Source: Pseudeuparius sepicola
Taxonomy: Eukaryota; Arthropoda; Insecta; Coleoptera; Anthribidae
Reading direction: 5' to 3'
Length of the DNA: 64,000 nt
NCBI GenBank assembly: GCA_963920635.1
Contig: OY987299.1
Location: 128,771,373-128,835,372, forward strand
Numbering within the stretch: the first letter of the stretch is position 1; each line of letters starts with the position of its first letter. A program made the position numbers and the translations under genes. Below the pieces are notes generated by a model. The model saw only the letters and a list, made by a program, of their open reading frames with translations, had not been told where the DNA came from and ran no database searches. Shown here piece by piece: positions 22,318-34,327 of this stretch.

Positions 22318-23400
22318 AACTATCATTCCTCTTCCGAACAATTTAGTCTTTTGGGATGGGATACGGACATGGCACGCAAAACCAGCTCTTTTGTGTAGTT
22401 CCGACCCGGCAGGCTTTTTGGGCCCAATCCCTATATATGGGCTTTTCTGGCCCGGCGGGCTTTTCAAGCTTATTATTGACTAGTTATTTTAGTTCTAGTT
22501 CACGCAGTATAATAATAGCATAAGTAAAGCAGTTATCTTATTTATAGAAAACAATTGCAATATCTTCTTAGTTATATATAATCGGAACAAAACTTTGGAG
22601 TTTATAAAGAATAGTGTAGTTTCACTTATTAGCTGAAAACACCCATGAATTTCTTTTAAAAAATTGATTAATACCGCGCAGTGAACCTTTACCTGAAATC
22701 GTATCTACCTAATACAGCCACAAAAAAATTCCAATGCCCCGAAATCCCGCTTAATATCCCAGGCCGACACAATGTACGCCGCCACGTGGAAGCAACGTTT
22801 AAAAAACGTTTTGCAGTGGGGCTGTATCGACCACAACGGCGGCCGGTCTTTTTTCAGGGCGAAATTAAGTTGGTTTTTGCGAAGAAATCTGCCCGGCAAC
22901 AAGAAATAGATCGCCAATCTGTGCGGAACCTCGGCGAGGCGACGACAAAAAATAACAAAACCTCCGCCACTACAAGTTTTAACCCCAGGAAGGCATACTA
23001 TAGTGCAACAGGCCGTTGTGAGTCGATTCAAGAAAAATAGCTGGATTTTGTCGTTTAGAAACTATACGTTTGCATTCGTATAGAGTACAGACGCAGTGTT
23101 AATGTTTATGTAATATGTTTATTAGTAGGTTTACTAAATTTTTGTTATTATTCATGATTCATAAAAGTGCCAAAAAAGTGGTAAATGTCCTTTTTTATTC
23201 CATGTTTGTTTCAACGCTCTATAATAGAAGTACTTATCCACATTCAAGAAGAGACTGCAAGTAGGTAGCTCAAAAAATGTAAAAAAAACGATTTGCGCTA
23301 AAATGACGAATGATTTTTTAATTTTCTCTTAAAAGGAATGTCATGTAAAGGAAATTTAGATTTTCATAAAAAGGTGAGCAAATGGCAACGAAGACAAATA
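22318..23400. other. no gene recognised; GC-richer stretch at 22690-23000
   Basis: The GC-richer part has overlapping long frames on both strands of about 110-120 codons. Neither shows a recognisable domain, so they are treated as compositional. Confidence 0.35.
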
Positions 23401-23401
23401 G

Positions 23402-23480
23402 TAATTGCCACCCTCGCCCGCACAAGCATCAGGTGCTTCTGGGGTACTCCAAGTTTGGAGTATTGCGAGGGTGAGAATTA
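23402..23480. repeat. three-way-junction inverted repeat
   Basis: The outer arms CACCCTCGC (23409-23417) and GCGAGGGTG (23465-23473) extend with mismatches to TAATT/AATTA. Inside lie two small hairpins: AAGCA/TGCTT, and the perfect 8-bp TACTCCAA/TTGGAGTA. As RNA or single-stranded DNA it would fold as a three-way junction. It matches no RNA class I know. Confidence 0.5.
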
Positions 23481-23780
23481 TTAAATAATTATTATTATTA
23501 CCTCGATTATTACGTTCCTCCAAGAGGACCTTGTTGGCTTTAAATTATTAGTAACAGAAAACTTTCAAACAACGTTGTTTTATTTTTTTACGAAAATAGC
23601 AGGTAGTATATAGCAACGAAACTTTAATTTTTCATTGATGAATTATATTGCTACATTTTTTTATAAAAATAACCAAATCATCCTAATGTTCAAAAAAAAT
23701 AAATTTTCCAGGCTTTTTAGACTTTTCAGTAAACCTTTAATGAATTTTGTTTTGACTGTATCGTTTTTGTCTAAAGCCAA

Positions 23781-23972
23781 TCACATAAAAGATTTGAATA
23801 AAAAATATGCAGTGTCAAAGTTGAGCAGAATAATAATTTTAGTGGCATCTGGCGAGTCAAGTGTGCCATAGAATTCCCTCAAAGCAGTTGAATGGTCAAC
23901 AGGACAACCCAAGTGTTGCTCAATACAAAAATATGCAAGGTATTTTCTCTGGGCCATATCAAAATTCTCCAT
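23781..23972 (-). other. unrecognised open frame of 63 codons
   Basis: The frame begins MENFDMAQRKYLAYFCIEQH and contains a charged, protein-like middle (ALREFYGTLDSPDATK). The context is AT-rich, where such length and composition are slightly unusual, but there is no known domain and no flanking exon. It could be a transposon exon or chance. Confidence 0.2.
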
Positions 23973-26236
23973 TTTTAATGAAACTTTATCCTGGTTAATA
24001 GGGCTCTGAATATATTAAAAAATATTAATAAACACAAAATTAATTTATTTTTTTATTATACGTCAACCAATAAATAAAAACAATTTAAATTATTCTCAAC
24101 GAAGTCACCGTCTAAGATAATGATATTCTTTGTTCATATTTGGTATAGGGGGTTTTGGAGTGTCCTGATTGATGTTGATGTGTCCGATTTTATATAAAAA
24201 ATCGCTAAATGGTTTTCGTGAAAATCTATGATATACAGGATTAACTATCACTTAGTACAAAAAATTTTATGGCAGATAAAGAAAATTAGACTTGCCAAAT
24301 AAATTTTCAAATATTTTCTAACATTTGTCTTAAGCCTAAAAATTTTTTTTTTCAAATTGTATAAAACCTCTCAAAAAACGCCGCCTATGGACGCCCGCGT
24401 CACGTGTCTTAAAATTTTGCCTATGTCAATGGTAGTGACAGGAAGTGAAATAGCGCAGCGTTGCCACCTCCATCAATTTATCCGAGGATTTACCACAAAA
24501 TTTTGATTTCCTGTTGGAAACGATTACTTTCTAAGGAACATGTAGAATGCCTATGAAACACCTACCTTACTGACATTTCCAGGATTTAATATTCACATTT
24601 TCTAAATTTGTTGGGGACCTCTTATTTCCCTCCGCCATTCCTTTTGTTTGAAGCGACGTACTCAGCCTGACGACCACGGAGGAAGATCCCCTCTGCCAGG
24701 AAAACGCCGAAGGGTAACCAAAAAACAGAGCAGAGAACTACAGTAGCTGTTCAAGGAGGCCGCCTTTAACCTCGATGCACAAATTCACTCGGTTAATTAA
24801 ATTAAAAATGTTTACTTCAGAATCTTCTCTTCTACTTATTCTGGGCCAGGCCAAATAAGTGGGTCAATAAAAAAACGTTACTTTGACCAAGCGAGGGTGC
24901 TTGGTAACTTAGCCGTTAAGTCTGCCTGGTCGATTCCACAAAGTACATAATCCTAAGGTAGGTACCTACTTCTTTTTTCATCAATATCTCCAGTAGAAAA
25001 ATGCTGGTCGCACGCCTAAAAACATGTTTCACTATGTCACATAGGTACCTACTTCTAACCTGTAATGTTGGGGTCCTAGTGCACTATTAAAAAGCCTGGC
25101 GTTCAATTAATTGCAAAATAGCTTTAAAACACACCAAAGTACACGAATACGGGAAAATATCGCCGAAAATTCAAAGAGACGCACGGAAACGTCAAGTAAA
25201 CATCGGCCCACGATACACAAACAATGACGTACCAGTATCGTGCATGGGCCTTGTCGTGCAGGTTGCAGGCAACCAGACCAGCAACTAGTCTGAGGTGTAG
25301 AGATGCGAGAGATGCGACGTCGAAGAAAACTATGCGTCGATTCGATACACATTGGCATCCTTTGTAATGCAAAGCGTTCAGTTCAATAACGCCGGCATTA
25401 ATAAATCACAGCATTCTTTTTATTCAGTTTAGTTTTTTAGTTTTTAGTTTAGTTTAAAATTATTTTTTTTGATACGCATATCGCATATCGATAATTATTA
25501 CGCACCACACCAACCTCTACTGTTTTGTGCGTTTGTGTCCAGTTTTTACGTCTGTCAGTCCGTCACTTCTACGAAATTTTTCGCGAGGCGACAAATGTGT
25601 ATGTAGTTTTGTAATTCCTTGGTGCTGCTATGTGAAAATGCAAAAACAAAAAACGCCTAGAGATTCAGGATTACCTAGCCTCGGGACCGAGCTTGGGACT
25701 CGGGATTAATATCGTGTTTTCTGTTTTCAATTTTCAAACTAAGGTAAGCTGAATCCAGGCGAACCTCGAGTACCTAAATCTAGCACCGCTGCGGCTGTAC
25801 AGATTCAAATCGATTGTTATTTATGTATTTTTTAAATTTGTTTGAGTCAAAAGGTATTTTCACCCTTTCTAAATCAACGGCAACACCGCGGTAAATCACT
25901 TACAGCTGTCAGTACGTTCCGAAGCCGTATTGGATGACGTCATTAGAGGCGGAGATTTACAGGGAAAATAGGGGTTTTTACCCTTTTTTTTAAGATCGTA
26001 AAAAAAAATCTAAAAATATTTTCTGTTTTCTTAAGCCACCCTGCGCACGTGGTAAAATTTTTTGTACTAAGTCATAGTTAACCCTGTATAAAAATCGTAG
26101 CCCGCCTTGGATTTTCATTTTGAAAATGTTAGGAAAATGAAAAGAAGAACTTTCCATCAAAAAAGTTCAGGGGAATATCTCCAAAAATAAAAACTGTATG
26201 GATTTGTACATCTAGTAGACACCCTGTATCTGTATA
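23973..26236. other. no feature recognised
   Basis: Unique sequence with a modest GC-rich stretch at 24640-24780. The sequence CACCCTGTATC at about 26220 is a probable solo end of the CAGGGTG repeat family. Confidence 0.35.
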
Positions 26237-26939
26237 AGAGGGTGTCGCCGGATAGATGAATCGTCTCTTGTAAAGACAAAAAAATTGAGTTGAATTTTAA
26301 GCTTTTGGGGATCAGCCCTGCTTGATTTGCAAGTAATTTGTGACATAATTTTAGTTTTGAAAAATAAAGTATGCCTTGGATACTTCGGATACTATTTTTT
26401 ACCCTAGTACAGTGCCTTTCCCGTAGGAGTTACGTCAAAATGTTAAAAAAAAAGTTGTTTAGAATGAATAAGTGGGTAATTTTCCAAAGTTTTAAAATCC
26501 TAGGCCTACTTTGATTTTTTGCTCTTTCTTACTAGAGAAGTGGGGAAAAGTGCCCTTTTGGTCAAAGATAATACAAAATATTACTAGGAAAAATTTACAA
26601 GAATGGAAAAATAAATAAGTTAGCACAATTTGAAAGCAAAAGGGCACTTTCCCCACTTCTTTAGTAAAAAAGCAAAAAATCAAAGTAGACCTAAGATTTT
26701 TAAATTTTGCACAAATACTCAGTTTTTCATTTTGAACAACTTTACTTAATAACATTTTGCCGTATATCATATAGGAAACGCAGTTTACTGGTGTAAAAAA
26801 ACTGTTTTTTTTTTTTCGAAATATCCAAGGCATTCTCGATATTTCGAAACTAAAATTATGTCAAAAATTAATTTCAAACCAAGCAGGGCTGATCCAAAAA
26901 ATCTCAAATTTCAACTCGATTGTCACTGGGGACACACTG
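26237..26939. mobile_element. palindromic foldback element (CAGTGTGTCC family)
   Basis: The two halves are inverted copies for almost the full length, with the dyad near 26585. Outer arms share GGGGATCAGCCCTGCTTG and inner arms share the AAAGTGCCC and GTGGGGAAA strings. The right end is GGACACACTG followed by TA; the left end is degraded but also TA-flanked. TA-flanked CAGTG ends suggest Tc1/mariner mobilisation. There is no coding capacity. A truncated relative lies at 44751-45264. Confidence 0.8.
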
Positions 26940-28129
26940 TATATGTAATATATCTAAAAATATTTTCCTTGATGTCTGTAGTAGTCGTAGTTCGTTTGTT
27001 TTTATTTCTAAAGAAAATTATAGCGAAATTTTAAAGTAGGAGACAATTTTGACCTATCTAATTTATTATTGTTCGTGAAATTTTTTACTATTTATACTAT
27101 ATGTATATCTAATTGGTGGGCCTTTGCCGATAATCACAAAGATGGTTTTCCTTATTTCTCTCCTTATCAATCCTTTTACCTAAGCACAGCCATTAAGGTC
27201 AATTAATTAAAATAAGAACCTGATTAATATATTATTTAATGGAGGTAATAAATTAAAATGTAATCAAGGCATTAGGATATTTAATTTTATTTGATTCTCT
27301 CTTATACACTGCGTAGTGTCCCAGGCGGTGATTTTATAATTTATACGAGCCACTCTGGAGGAGGGAGAGGAGATTTTAGGAAGAAGAGCATATTTGAAAA
27401 TTCACCGCGGTTTACTTTTTTAAAATATTAACAGTAAATTCTAAACGAAAGCTAATAACTTTATAATAATTATTCTGGTCTCTGTGTCAATTTACATAGT
27501 GCCGATTTTTAAAACTAATGTATATGGCGTCGAAATACCCTATTTTTCCTAACTAGTTAGGAAAAGTTACATTGTTTATTTCTTTGGCAACGTGCGGCAA
27601 TGTTCCTTGCACTCCGGCCTGGGGCGTCCCTATACATAGCCAACCGCCCGGTCCGTATATCAAAGCGGCAATATAGTTTTTGCGGTCGTTTACTGGTGGC
27701 AATACAGATAATATGGCGGGGAAGCGTCGGGGCGCCCCCGGACAACTTGATCTGCTCCTGACGATTTTATCCCTGCGCCGTGGGCGATCGACGTGTGTCC
27801 ACGTCGTACGTTTGTCCCATTGAAGGCCGCTCATGTGTTTCCAGCCGAGACTTTTTCGCCAAATCTCTCAGAATTTATTATTTGAAGATTCGGCATTTGT
27901 CACATCCACAGGGTAGCTACATCAGTGTCTCGGGATCCATACCTTTGGTACAAACAACATTCGACTGTTTGCCGATCTATCCACCTTTGTTTTGTTTTAA
28001 GCGCGCCGGCATTATTGTTGACAATAATTTATAAACCAAGTGATATTTCCTCGGCCGCGATTGTCTTTTCAACGTCCACTGCTAATATGATTTTCCAAGC
28101 GTTAAGCAAACCCCGCATTTTTATGGGCG
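26940..28129. other. no gene recognised; GC-richer stretch at 27560-28020
   Basis: Overlapping frames on both strands in the GC-richer part; no domain was recognised. Confidence 0.35.
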
Positions 28130-28729
28130 AAAAGTGGGTTTTTCGTAAATTAATCGAAAATTACTGCATTTAGGTATAGGAAACCTTACACAAAGTTGTC
28201 ATCATTTTTAGTGGTGAATAAGATCGCATTAAAAAAATGGGGGTTTCCATTTGAAAATTTCGAGATTTACGCACATTTTGAATGTAATTTTTATTCATAT
28301 TTTGTGAACACCCTGTATAAAAACGGATTTATTTCTCAGCAGAGATCACTAGGTCAGGGCTTTTGTTACACGATGTAAAAAATTCGTTTTGAAATTTCGC
28401 GGTTTCCTCGAATAAATTGCTAATTGACTTTAGGTCTGCACTGTCATTTTTTTCGGAAAAATGCAAATATCTCAAAAACGGTTGGATTTAGACATAGGAC
28501 ATGTTGCATGTTTTTGTTCCAAAATGATGCCTAGAATCCAAAAATGCAATAATATATAGGGTGTTCCATTTGGGATAAGAAACTTGATATCGACTTCCGG
28601 TATAACCGGAAGTCACCAAAATATTTTAGTTGAGCAGCGCCCACCGGCATTGGTGAGGTGCCAAATTTTCACAATTTTCCTACTTTCAGTTGTCCATGCA
28701 GTTCGTGGTGGGCCACCCTGTATATAGGA
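28130..28729 (-). repeat. CAGGGTG-family repeat, copy 1
   Basis: The reverse complement of this stretch aligns with 61444-61999 through shared blocks: CACGAACTGCAT, ACTTCCGGTTATACC, GGAACACCC, TGCATTTTTGGATTCTA, and AACCG followed by a GAGATATTTGC string. TA-flanked CACCCTG ends lie at about 28725 and again internally at 28310. The fragment has no coding capacity. Confidence 0.65.
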
Positions 28730-28849
28730 AACGTTTATTCACTTTTGGCATATAATTAAACTATATTTTAACTAACCAAGAATATTTTTAAAGAAATTCC
28801 TTATACTGCCCATAAACAGAAAATCGACAAAAATTAAATAGAAAAGTAC

Positions 28850-29845
28850 CACTGCGTTACATTGCCTTTTCGACTTATTACTGCCTCGATACGACTTAAC
28901 ATAGTGTTAACTAATGTTTGGCAACCATCTGGAATGAAACTATTCCAAATTTATCGGCGAAAGATCTGGACTGCTAGCCGTCCATTTTAAAAGCGAAATA
29001 TTGTTTTCTAACATCAAATCTTTCACTTTTTTAGGCGTATACAAGAGTCGCCATCTTGTTGGAAGATACATTCAATATTTTGCAAACGTAGTTCTTTACT
29101 TTTTAGTTTCAAATTATTTTGAAGGACGTTAATATATTTATCAGCGTTCGTAATGCCACCTACAAAGTGTAGATAATTTTCCGACCCTTCTAGCTGACAT
29201 GGATCCCAAATCATCACGGACGACGGAAACTTAACTTTCTTCTTAAGACGGTCAGTTTGATACACTTTCTCCTTTAGTTCTAATGACTCGGCTTCGACTA
29301 TGACCAACACAAACTTCAAATCTAGCCTCATCACTCGATATAATTGAGTTCCATTGATGCTGAGACCAAGCTCTGTGCTCTTTTGCCCTCAAAAGTATAT
29401 TTTTCTTCTGCCTCTTTGTTAGTAAAGGCTTTTCCTTTGCCTACAGATCGTAAAATTGAAAACGGGAAAAAATCCGAAAGAGTTTGGGCTTCCTCGTAAG
29501 TTTTAATCCCTAGTTTTCGGGCAGCCCTGTGACAAGTTGCCCTTAAAAAACATTTATCTGTTGCCTGATTCCATAAAACCCTCAATTCTCCATAATTAGC
29601 CCAACGATTTTGCATGATAATCCTTCTCAGAATCCTCCAATTTGTATCAGAATAATGTGGCCTGCTTCCATTTCTCTGCTTCTGAGCAACGGATCCAGTA
29701 GTTTTGTAAAGTTTAATAATATTTCGCACTGTATATTGGGATAAATTATCAATATTTGAGATTTGCGGAGCAGATTTGCCTTTTGACTACAAAAGTAAAT
29801 TATAACATTTCTTATTTCTTCAGAAACGGCCTTACCACGGGACAT
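28850..29845 (-). pseudogene. Tc1-type transposase pseudogene
   Basis: Reading right to left, pieces in different frames line up with a Tc1-type (DDE, IS630-like) transposase: MSRGKAVSEEIRNVII as the first helix-turn-helix, then a frame shift, then IIKLYKTTGSVAQK and GSRPHYSDTNWRILRRII as the second helix-turn-helix. A shift follows into the catalytic core with PSSVMIWD and IFQQDGDS (second Asp). A final shifted piece has WTASSPDLSPI at about 28955, where the terminal Glu block PIEN is altered. At least three frame breaks and a stop make it dead. I could not locate matching terminal inverted repeats, so the element limits are undefined. Confidence 0.8.
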
Positions 29846-30659
29846 TTTTTTGTCAACAACAATGAGTGCACAAATATGTTATGAAATGTCACTAACGCCT
29901 TGTTTAAACTTGTTGAAATGTTGAACTTAATCTGTTTTCGTCGTGTATTTTGTTACAATCAAATTATTACACAAAACAACCAACTTAACGCTAAGTATCT
30001 AAAAATGTTTTTAAATATTCTGTAAAATCTGCAAAGAAACAAAAAATAGCACATTTTCTAAAACCTCTGCTTTGAATGCTATAAATTCATAAATTTTGAA
30101 TGGTTGGGCCAACTTCACTGAGACAGGGCTCGTAGATATTGGATGCTGGTTCACTCTGTCAGTTTAAAGAAAATAGTTTGTCCCATGAGCCGTTAAAATC
30201 TATATTCTCATATGAAATTCAGCTTTAAAATATCACACACATGCATATTCAGATTATCCATACCATAAGCAAGAAACAGGTTATTGTAGTTCGCAATATC
30301 TAGCCTTAAAATTCACCCTGAAGATATTCATTACTAAAGATATTCAGCCCTATATCTAGAAGTAGAGGTTTGACCGTGTTTCTGAACTTTGTACTGGAAT
30401 TTATGGTTTTTAAAGGCAAGTGGTTAAACATTTTTCCATGAAGTTGTATGTGAAGTTAGAAGATCAATATTCAGAACCAGTTTTGGTGTATATTCCGATG
30501 AGTAGAGTAATGACCATAATTGGTGGTTTTTTGTGTCAACAGAATCAAGTACAGTGACGATGGTTAGAAACAAGTCTTCGAGATGCTTAGCAAAAATGGC
30601 TTCATAGACAAATCTGCTCTTCCATTATTACGCTATTGAACATTTCGTCAGGATTATGA
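29846..30659. other. no feature recognised
   Basis: AT-rich sequence probably including the decayed right flank of the Tc1 element. Confidence 0.3.
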
Positions 30660-30890
30660 AGGCTGTGTCCGGAAAACGAAAGTTCTCAGAATTTTGTTAA
30701 CCCAAATTTGTTCCCGTCGATGTCGCGAGGTAAAATTCTCGAACCCTGAATAATGTGTACCTCTCGCTGCCTGTCAGGGTTGCCTTAACAATCGCACGGG
30801 ACCGAGGAAACGATAAATCTGAAGAAGAGGGTGGCTGTACCCTTTCCCCAAATAGGCGTAAAGCAATTAGAGGGAAGCGGTATTAAGCGA
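30660..30890. repeat. outer inverted repeat, left arm
   Basis: Inverted match to 33480-33710 with shared strings such as GATTGTTAAGGCA, CCTGAATAATG and TTTCCCCAA in reverse order. The identity is moderate, indicating an older event than the inner repeat at 31517-33222. Confidence 0.65.
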
Positions 30891-31516
30891 GAATCGTTTT
30901 CGAATTTTAAAATTGCTGCGGCTGCGCCAGCGTCGTGATGGATCCTAAATCGATGGTCGGCCGCTAATTTATTTATAATCGATGGGGTAATAAATAATTT
31001 TCACCGGGTTAGTAATTAATTTCGTTCTCTGTCTTTGGGTTCCTAGAAGATGGTTATATAGCTTCACGAAGAACTTTGTCAAGGCGAAAAGGAGCAAAAC
31101 GCTGGACACACGGAAGAATAAAGGGAAATAGAAAGAACGAGAGACAGAGTAAACACTGAGTTCGTGGATTGTTATTCCCCTCGTGGTCCTTCGAGCCGGA
31201 TTACTGATGCGTTGTTGTTTCGGCGGATGGGGGCCTTCCGGGAGAAACCCGGATCGACTGGCGTCACGCTTAATTTTTATTCCGGGACGGTGATGGGGAG
31301 GCAATTTCGGCGGGCGTTTCCCTTCACCGCAAAAACTGCTCTCGCGCTAATTGGCATCAGTTTCCATCGCCCGTAACCGTAGACCGGACTCATCGGATAC
31401 AACCAGCGGCGTAGCGGGGCTGCTGTGTTTTGTGGGGAAGACACAAGAAGAATTTCGTGTCCTGAACACAATTTGTTTACATAGAATTATACAGCAAACT
31501 ACCTACCTTGTTCGCT
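30891..31516. other. GC-richer unique stretch
   Basis: Overlapping frames on both strands without recognisable domain. A hAT-end-like string CAGCGGCGTAGCGGGG occurs at about 31404, but no partner end was found. Confidence 0.3.
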
Positions 31517-32216
31517 TAGTACAGTAAAACTAACACAAAATTAGGCCAAACCCAAACATAAAAAAGTCCTTTCTAGCGCGAAATAGTTCCATACCATCCT
31601 AAGAGTTAGTACTAAAAAGTTACACCACCACCAGCGTCGGGTTTCGGGGGGAGGGGGTGAAAAGGGCAGGAAATTCTTATTTTTCACAGTTTTGCGTGAA
31701 TATCTAGTAACTATGAGGTTTAGCGCAAACGTCATCCTATACGCAAATGATATACATTAAATTCCGAACAAGAATTGTTATATACAGAATTATGGTAAAG
31801 TGAACGGTTTCCATGATACGGAGGGGTAAAGATTTCTTTGTTTTTATTTCACGTAGTTTTTGTTGAAAAAAACTTAAAATGATTACAGTATAAATTAGTA
31901 ACTGAATAATGTATGTAGAATATATATAGATATATCTATGCATATATAGACACATATTACACCCATAGATTGTTATTTTTTGTCACAACATAACCTCATA
32001 AGTATATGACTGTAAATATGTCCAATACAAGTTAGTAGCCTTAGTTAATTTGTACTCACTTTTTGCCCTCATTCATTATAGCGTTCTGATTTCCATCCGT
32101 TCTTTTATGTCAAATAATTCCCATATCTAATTTATCCTTAGCTTGTAAAAATGAGAAAGTCATGAATAGGAAGCTCATGTGAAAAACAAGAAAAAATATA
32201 TATTAAACAATCCTCA

Positions 32217-32420
32217 TCGTATGCTTCTGCAGAGATGGATGCGTCCAAAACTGCGAGTGTCGAAGAATTGTTCGTATGTGCAGCAATTGCTTAGGACTTG
32301 CATGTCTCAGTGGAGATACTGTAATCATCGACGACGATTTAAATGATGATTCTCAAGTGGACGAAGAACACGAAGATTTGTTTCCTCTCACCAGCCCGAG
32401 TGAACTATTTGGTGCTGACT
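32217..32420 (+). pseudogene. Cys-rich C-terminal coding remnant
   Basis: The frame is open from the end of the left arm to a TGA at 32418-32420. It encodes CFCRDGCVQNCECRRIVRMC, then SNCLGLACLSG, then an acidic Asp/Glu-rich tail ending in PSELFGAD. The cluster of eight cysteines within about 32 residues followed by an acidic tail is typical of the C-termini of some large insect transposon proteins. No start codon fits in the centre, so it is the 3' end of a gene whose body was lost when the inverted repeats formed. Confidence 0.45.
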
Positions 32421-32775
32421 GATAACGCAATTAATGATTCACCTAAAACTTATAACCTTTTGTGTCATTTGGATTTCCCTCCCATTTTTTCAATATAGAT
32501 TGTTTAATATATTTTCTTGTTTTTCTCATGAGCTTCCTATTCATGACTTTCTCATTTTTACAAGCTAAGGACAAATTAGATATGGGAATGATTTGACATA
32601 AAAGAACGAATGGAAATCAGAACGCTAGTTATAATGAATGAGGGCAAAAAGGGAGTACAAATTAACTAAGGCTACTAACTTGTATTGGACATATTTACAG
32701 TCATATACTTATGAGGTTATGTTGTGACAAAAAATAACAATCTTAGAGTGTAATATGTATCTATATAATATGCAT

Positions 32776-32827
<52 letters not shown>
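32776..32827. repeat. (TA)n microsatellite
   Basis: About 25 uninterrupted TA units in the right arm of the inverted-repeat element. The corresponding left-arm site has only a few TA units, so the expansion is post-insertional. Confidence 0.95.
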
Positions 32828-32829
<2 letters not shown>

Positions 32830-33479
32830 TACACACATTATTCAGTTACTAATTTATACTGTAATCATTTTAAGTTTTTTCAACAAAAACTACGTGAAAT
32901 AAAAACAAAGAAATCTTTACCCCTCCGTATCATGGAAACCGTTCACTTTACCATAATTCTGTATATAATAATTCTTGTTCGGAATTTAATGTATATCATT
33001 TGCGTATAGGATGACGTTTGCGCTAAACCTCATAGTTTACTAGATATTCACGCAAAACTGTGAAAAATAAGAATTTCCTGCCCTTTTCACCCCCTCCCCC
33101 CGAAACCCGACGCTGGTGGTGGTGTAACTTTTTAGTACCAACTCTTAGGGGGGTATGGAACTATTTCGCGCTAGAAAGGACTTTTTTTATGTTTGGGTTT
33201 GGCCCAATTTTACTGTACTAACTTTGAATAGAGGATTATTGCAAAACAGAGGATCCTCAGACCAAAAATAATGTAGGTTCCAACAGAAGAATAGTTTCCA
33301 ATTGAAACTTTTGGCTCTGAAAAACTTTCTCTATTGATTCCAGTTCGTTTCCCTCTGGTTACTCTCGCATTGACTCATTAAAATTTATTATTCCCTCATT
33401 AATATTGAATTTGAGCCCATCATCGTTTTCAAATTCATCATGGCTCTGCCTCAACGACGAATAATTTAAAATTTGGATC

Positions 33480-33710
33480 CTTCCCGTTAATACATTTCTC
33501 CTCTAATTGATTTACGTCTAATTGGGGAAAAGGTAGCCATCCTCTACCCCAGATTTATCGTTTCCTCTTCCCCGTGCGATTGTTAAGGCAGGCCTGACAG
33601 GCACCGAAAGGAATACATTATTCAGGATCCTGGAATTTTACGCCGGAAGATCGATGAGAACAACTTTTTGTTAGCTAAATTCTGGACACTTTCGCTTTCC
33701 GGAGAAACGT
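33480..33710. repeat. outer inverted repeat, right arm
   Basis: Inverted partner of 30660-30890; together they frame the 31517-33222 element. Confidence 0.65.
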
Positions 33711-34242
33711 TCAGTAACCTTATAAAAGAACAGCGAATTCATCGGTGGATCTACATTTTTTAGGTTTCTACTTTCCTATGCACTGTAAAAAAATCGGTGT
33801 AAATCCCGTTCGTGTAAGTGGCGAAAGAAATTTGGTGAAAATTTTATACGAAAATTGGTGGATTCCAAATATCTTAACCAACACTCATTTGGTAAAATTC
33901 ACACTACAACAAATTAGTTAATTATAACACTTAAGGGTGTAATTTTTTTATATTTCTAACACGGCTTCGTGTTTATTCACACCACGCGATGTTCCTTAAC
34001 ACCATTCGGTGTCCCTTAGCACTCAGCTGTGTCAAATTGAACGTATGAACACAAGTTCGTGTTAGGTAGATGAGAGGGGGAATTTCTTCACCAGTTAGGT
34101 GTGTAAAATCGTAGGCAATCGAAGCCATGGCATCAGTTGTTTGTCGAACGTGTTGCTCGACGGAGCTTATCGGTTTGTGTGACCCGACCGCGTGGCACGT
34201 ATAATACTTACAAAAGTGATTCTACCGACCACTAGTGCAAAA

Positions 34243-34327
34243 ATGGTGTTGTTATGTAAAGTAAAATTTCATAGTGAGTCCAGATGGATTAAAACGACAG
34301 GCGAATATGCAGATGTGACGACGAAAG
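34243..34327 (+). CDS. putative first exon of family A, copy 2
   Basis: Same 85-bp length, ATG and AAAG|GTAC donor as at 4342-4426. Compensating small changes turn Glu-Val into Glu-Ser without breaking the frame. No further exon was found. Confidence 0.4.

Larger units (their letters stand above)
31517..33222. mobile_element. element with ~700-bp terminal inverted repeats
   Basis: The left arm 31517-32212 and right arm about 32497-33222 are near-identical inverted copies, starting TTAGTACAGTAAAA at both ends. Differences are mainly an 11-bp indel near the left terminus and an expanded TA microsatellite in the right arm. A 285-bp centre carries an open frame with a cysteine cluster. No target duplication could be fixed and the superfamily is unknown. 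Long arms around a short coding remnant suggest a deleted derivative of a larger element. Confidence 0.85.

Noticed and set aside
22681..23040. 119-codon frame and its 108-codon antisense partner
   Set aside because: Both strands are open because the stretch is GC-rich; neither has a recognisable domain or a splice context.
31404..31420. hAT terminus CAGCGGCGTAGCGGGG
   Set aside because: No inverted partner or target duplication was found in the window.
32755..33009. 84-codon frame starting in the TA microsatellite
   Set aside because: Tyr-Ile repeats come from the (TA)n run, and the rest lies inside a non-coding inverted-repeat arm.
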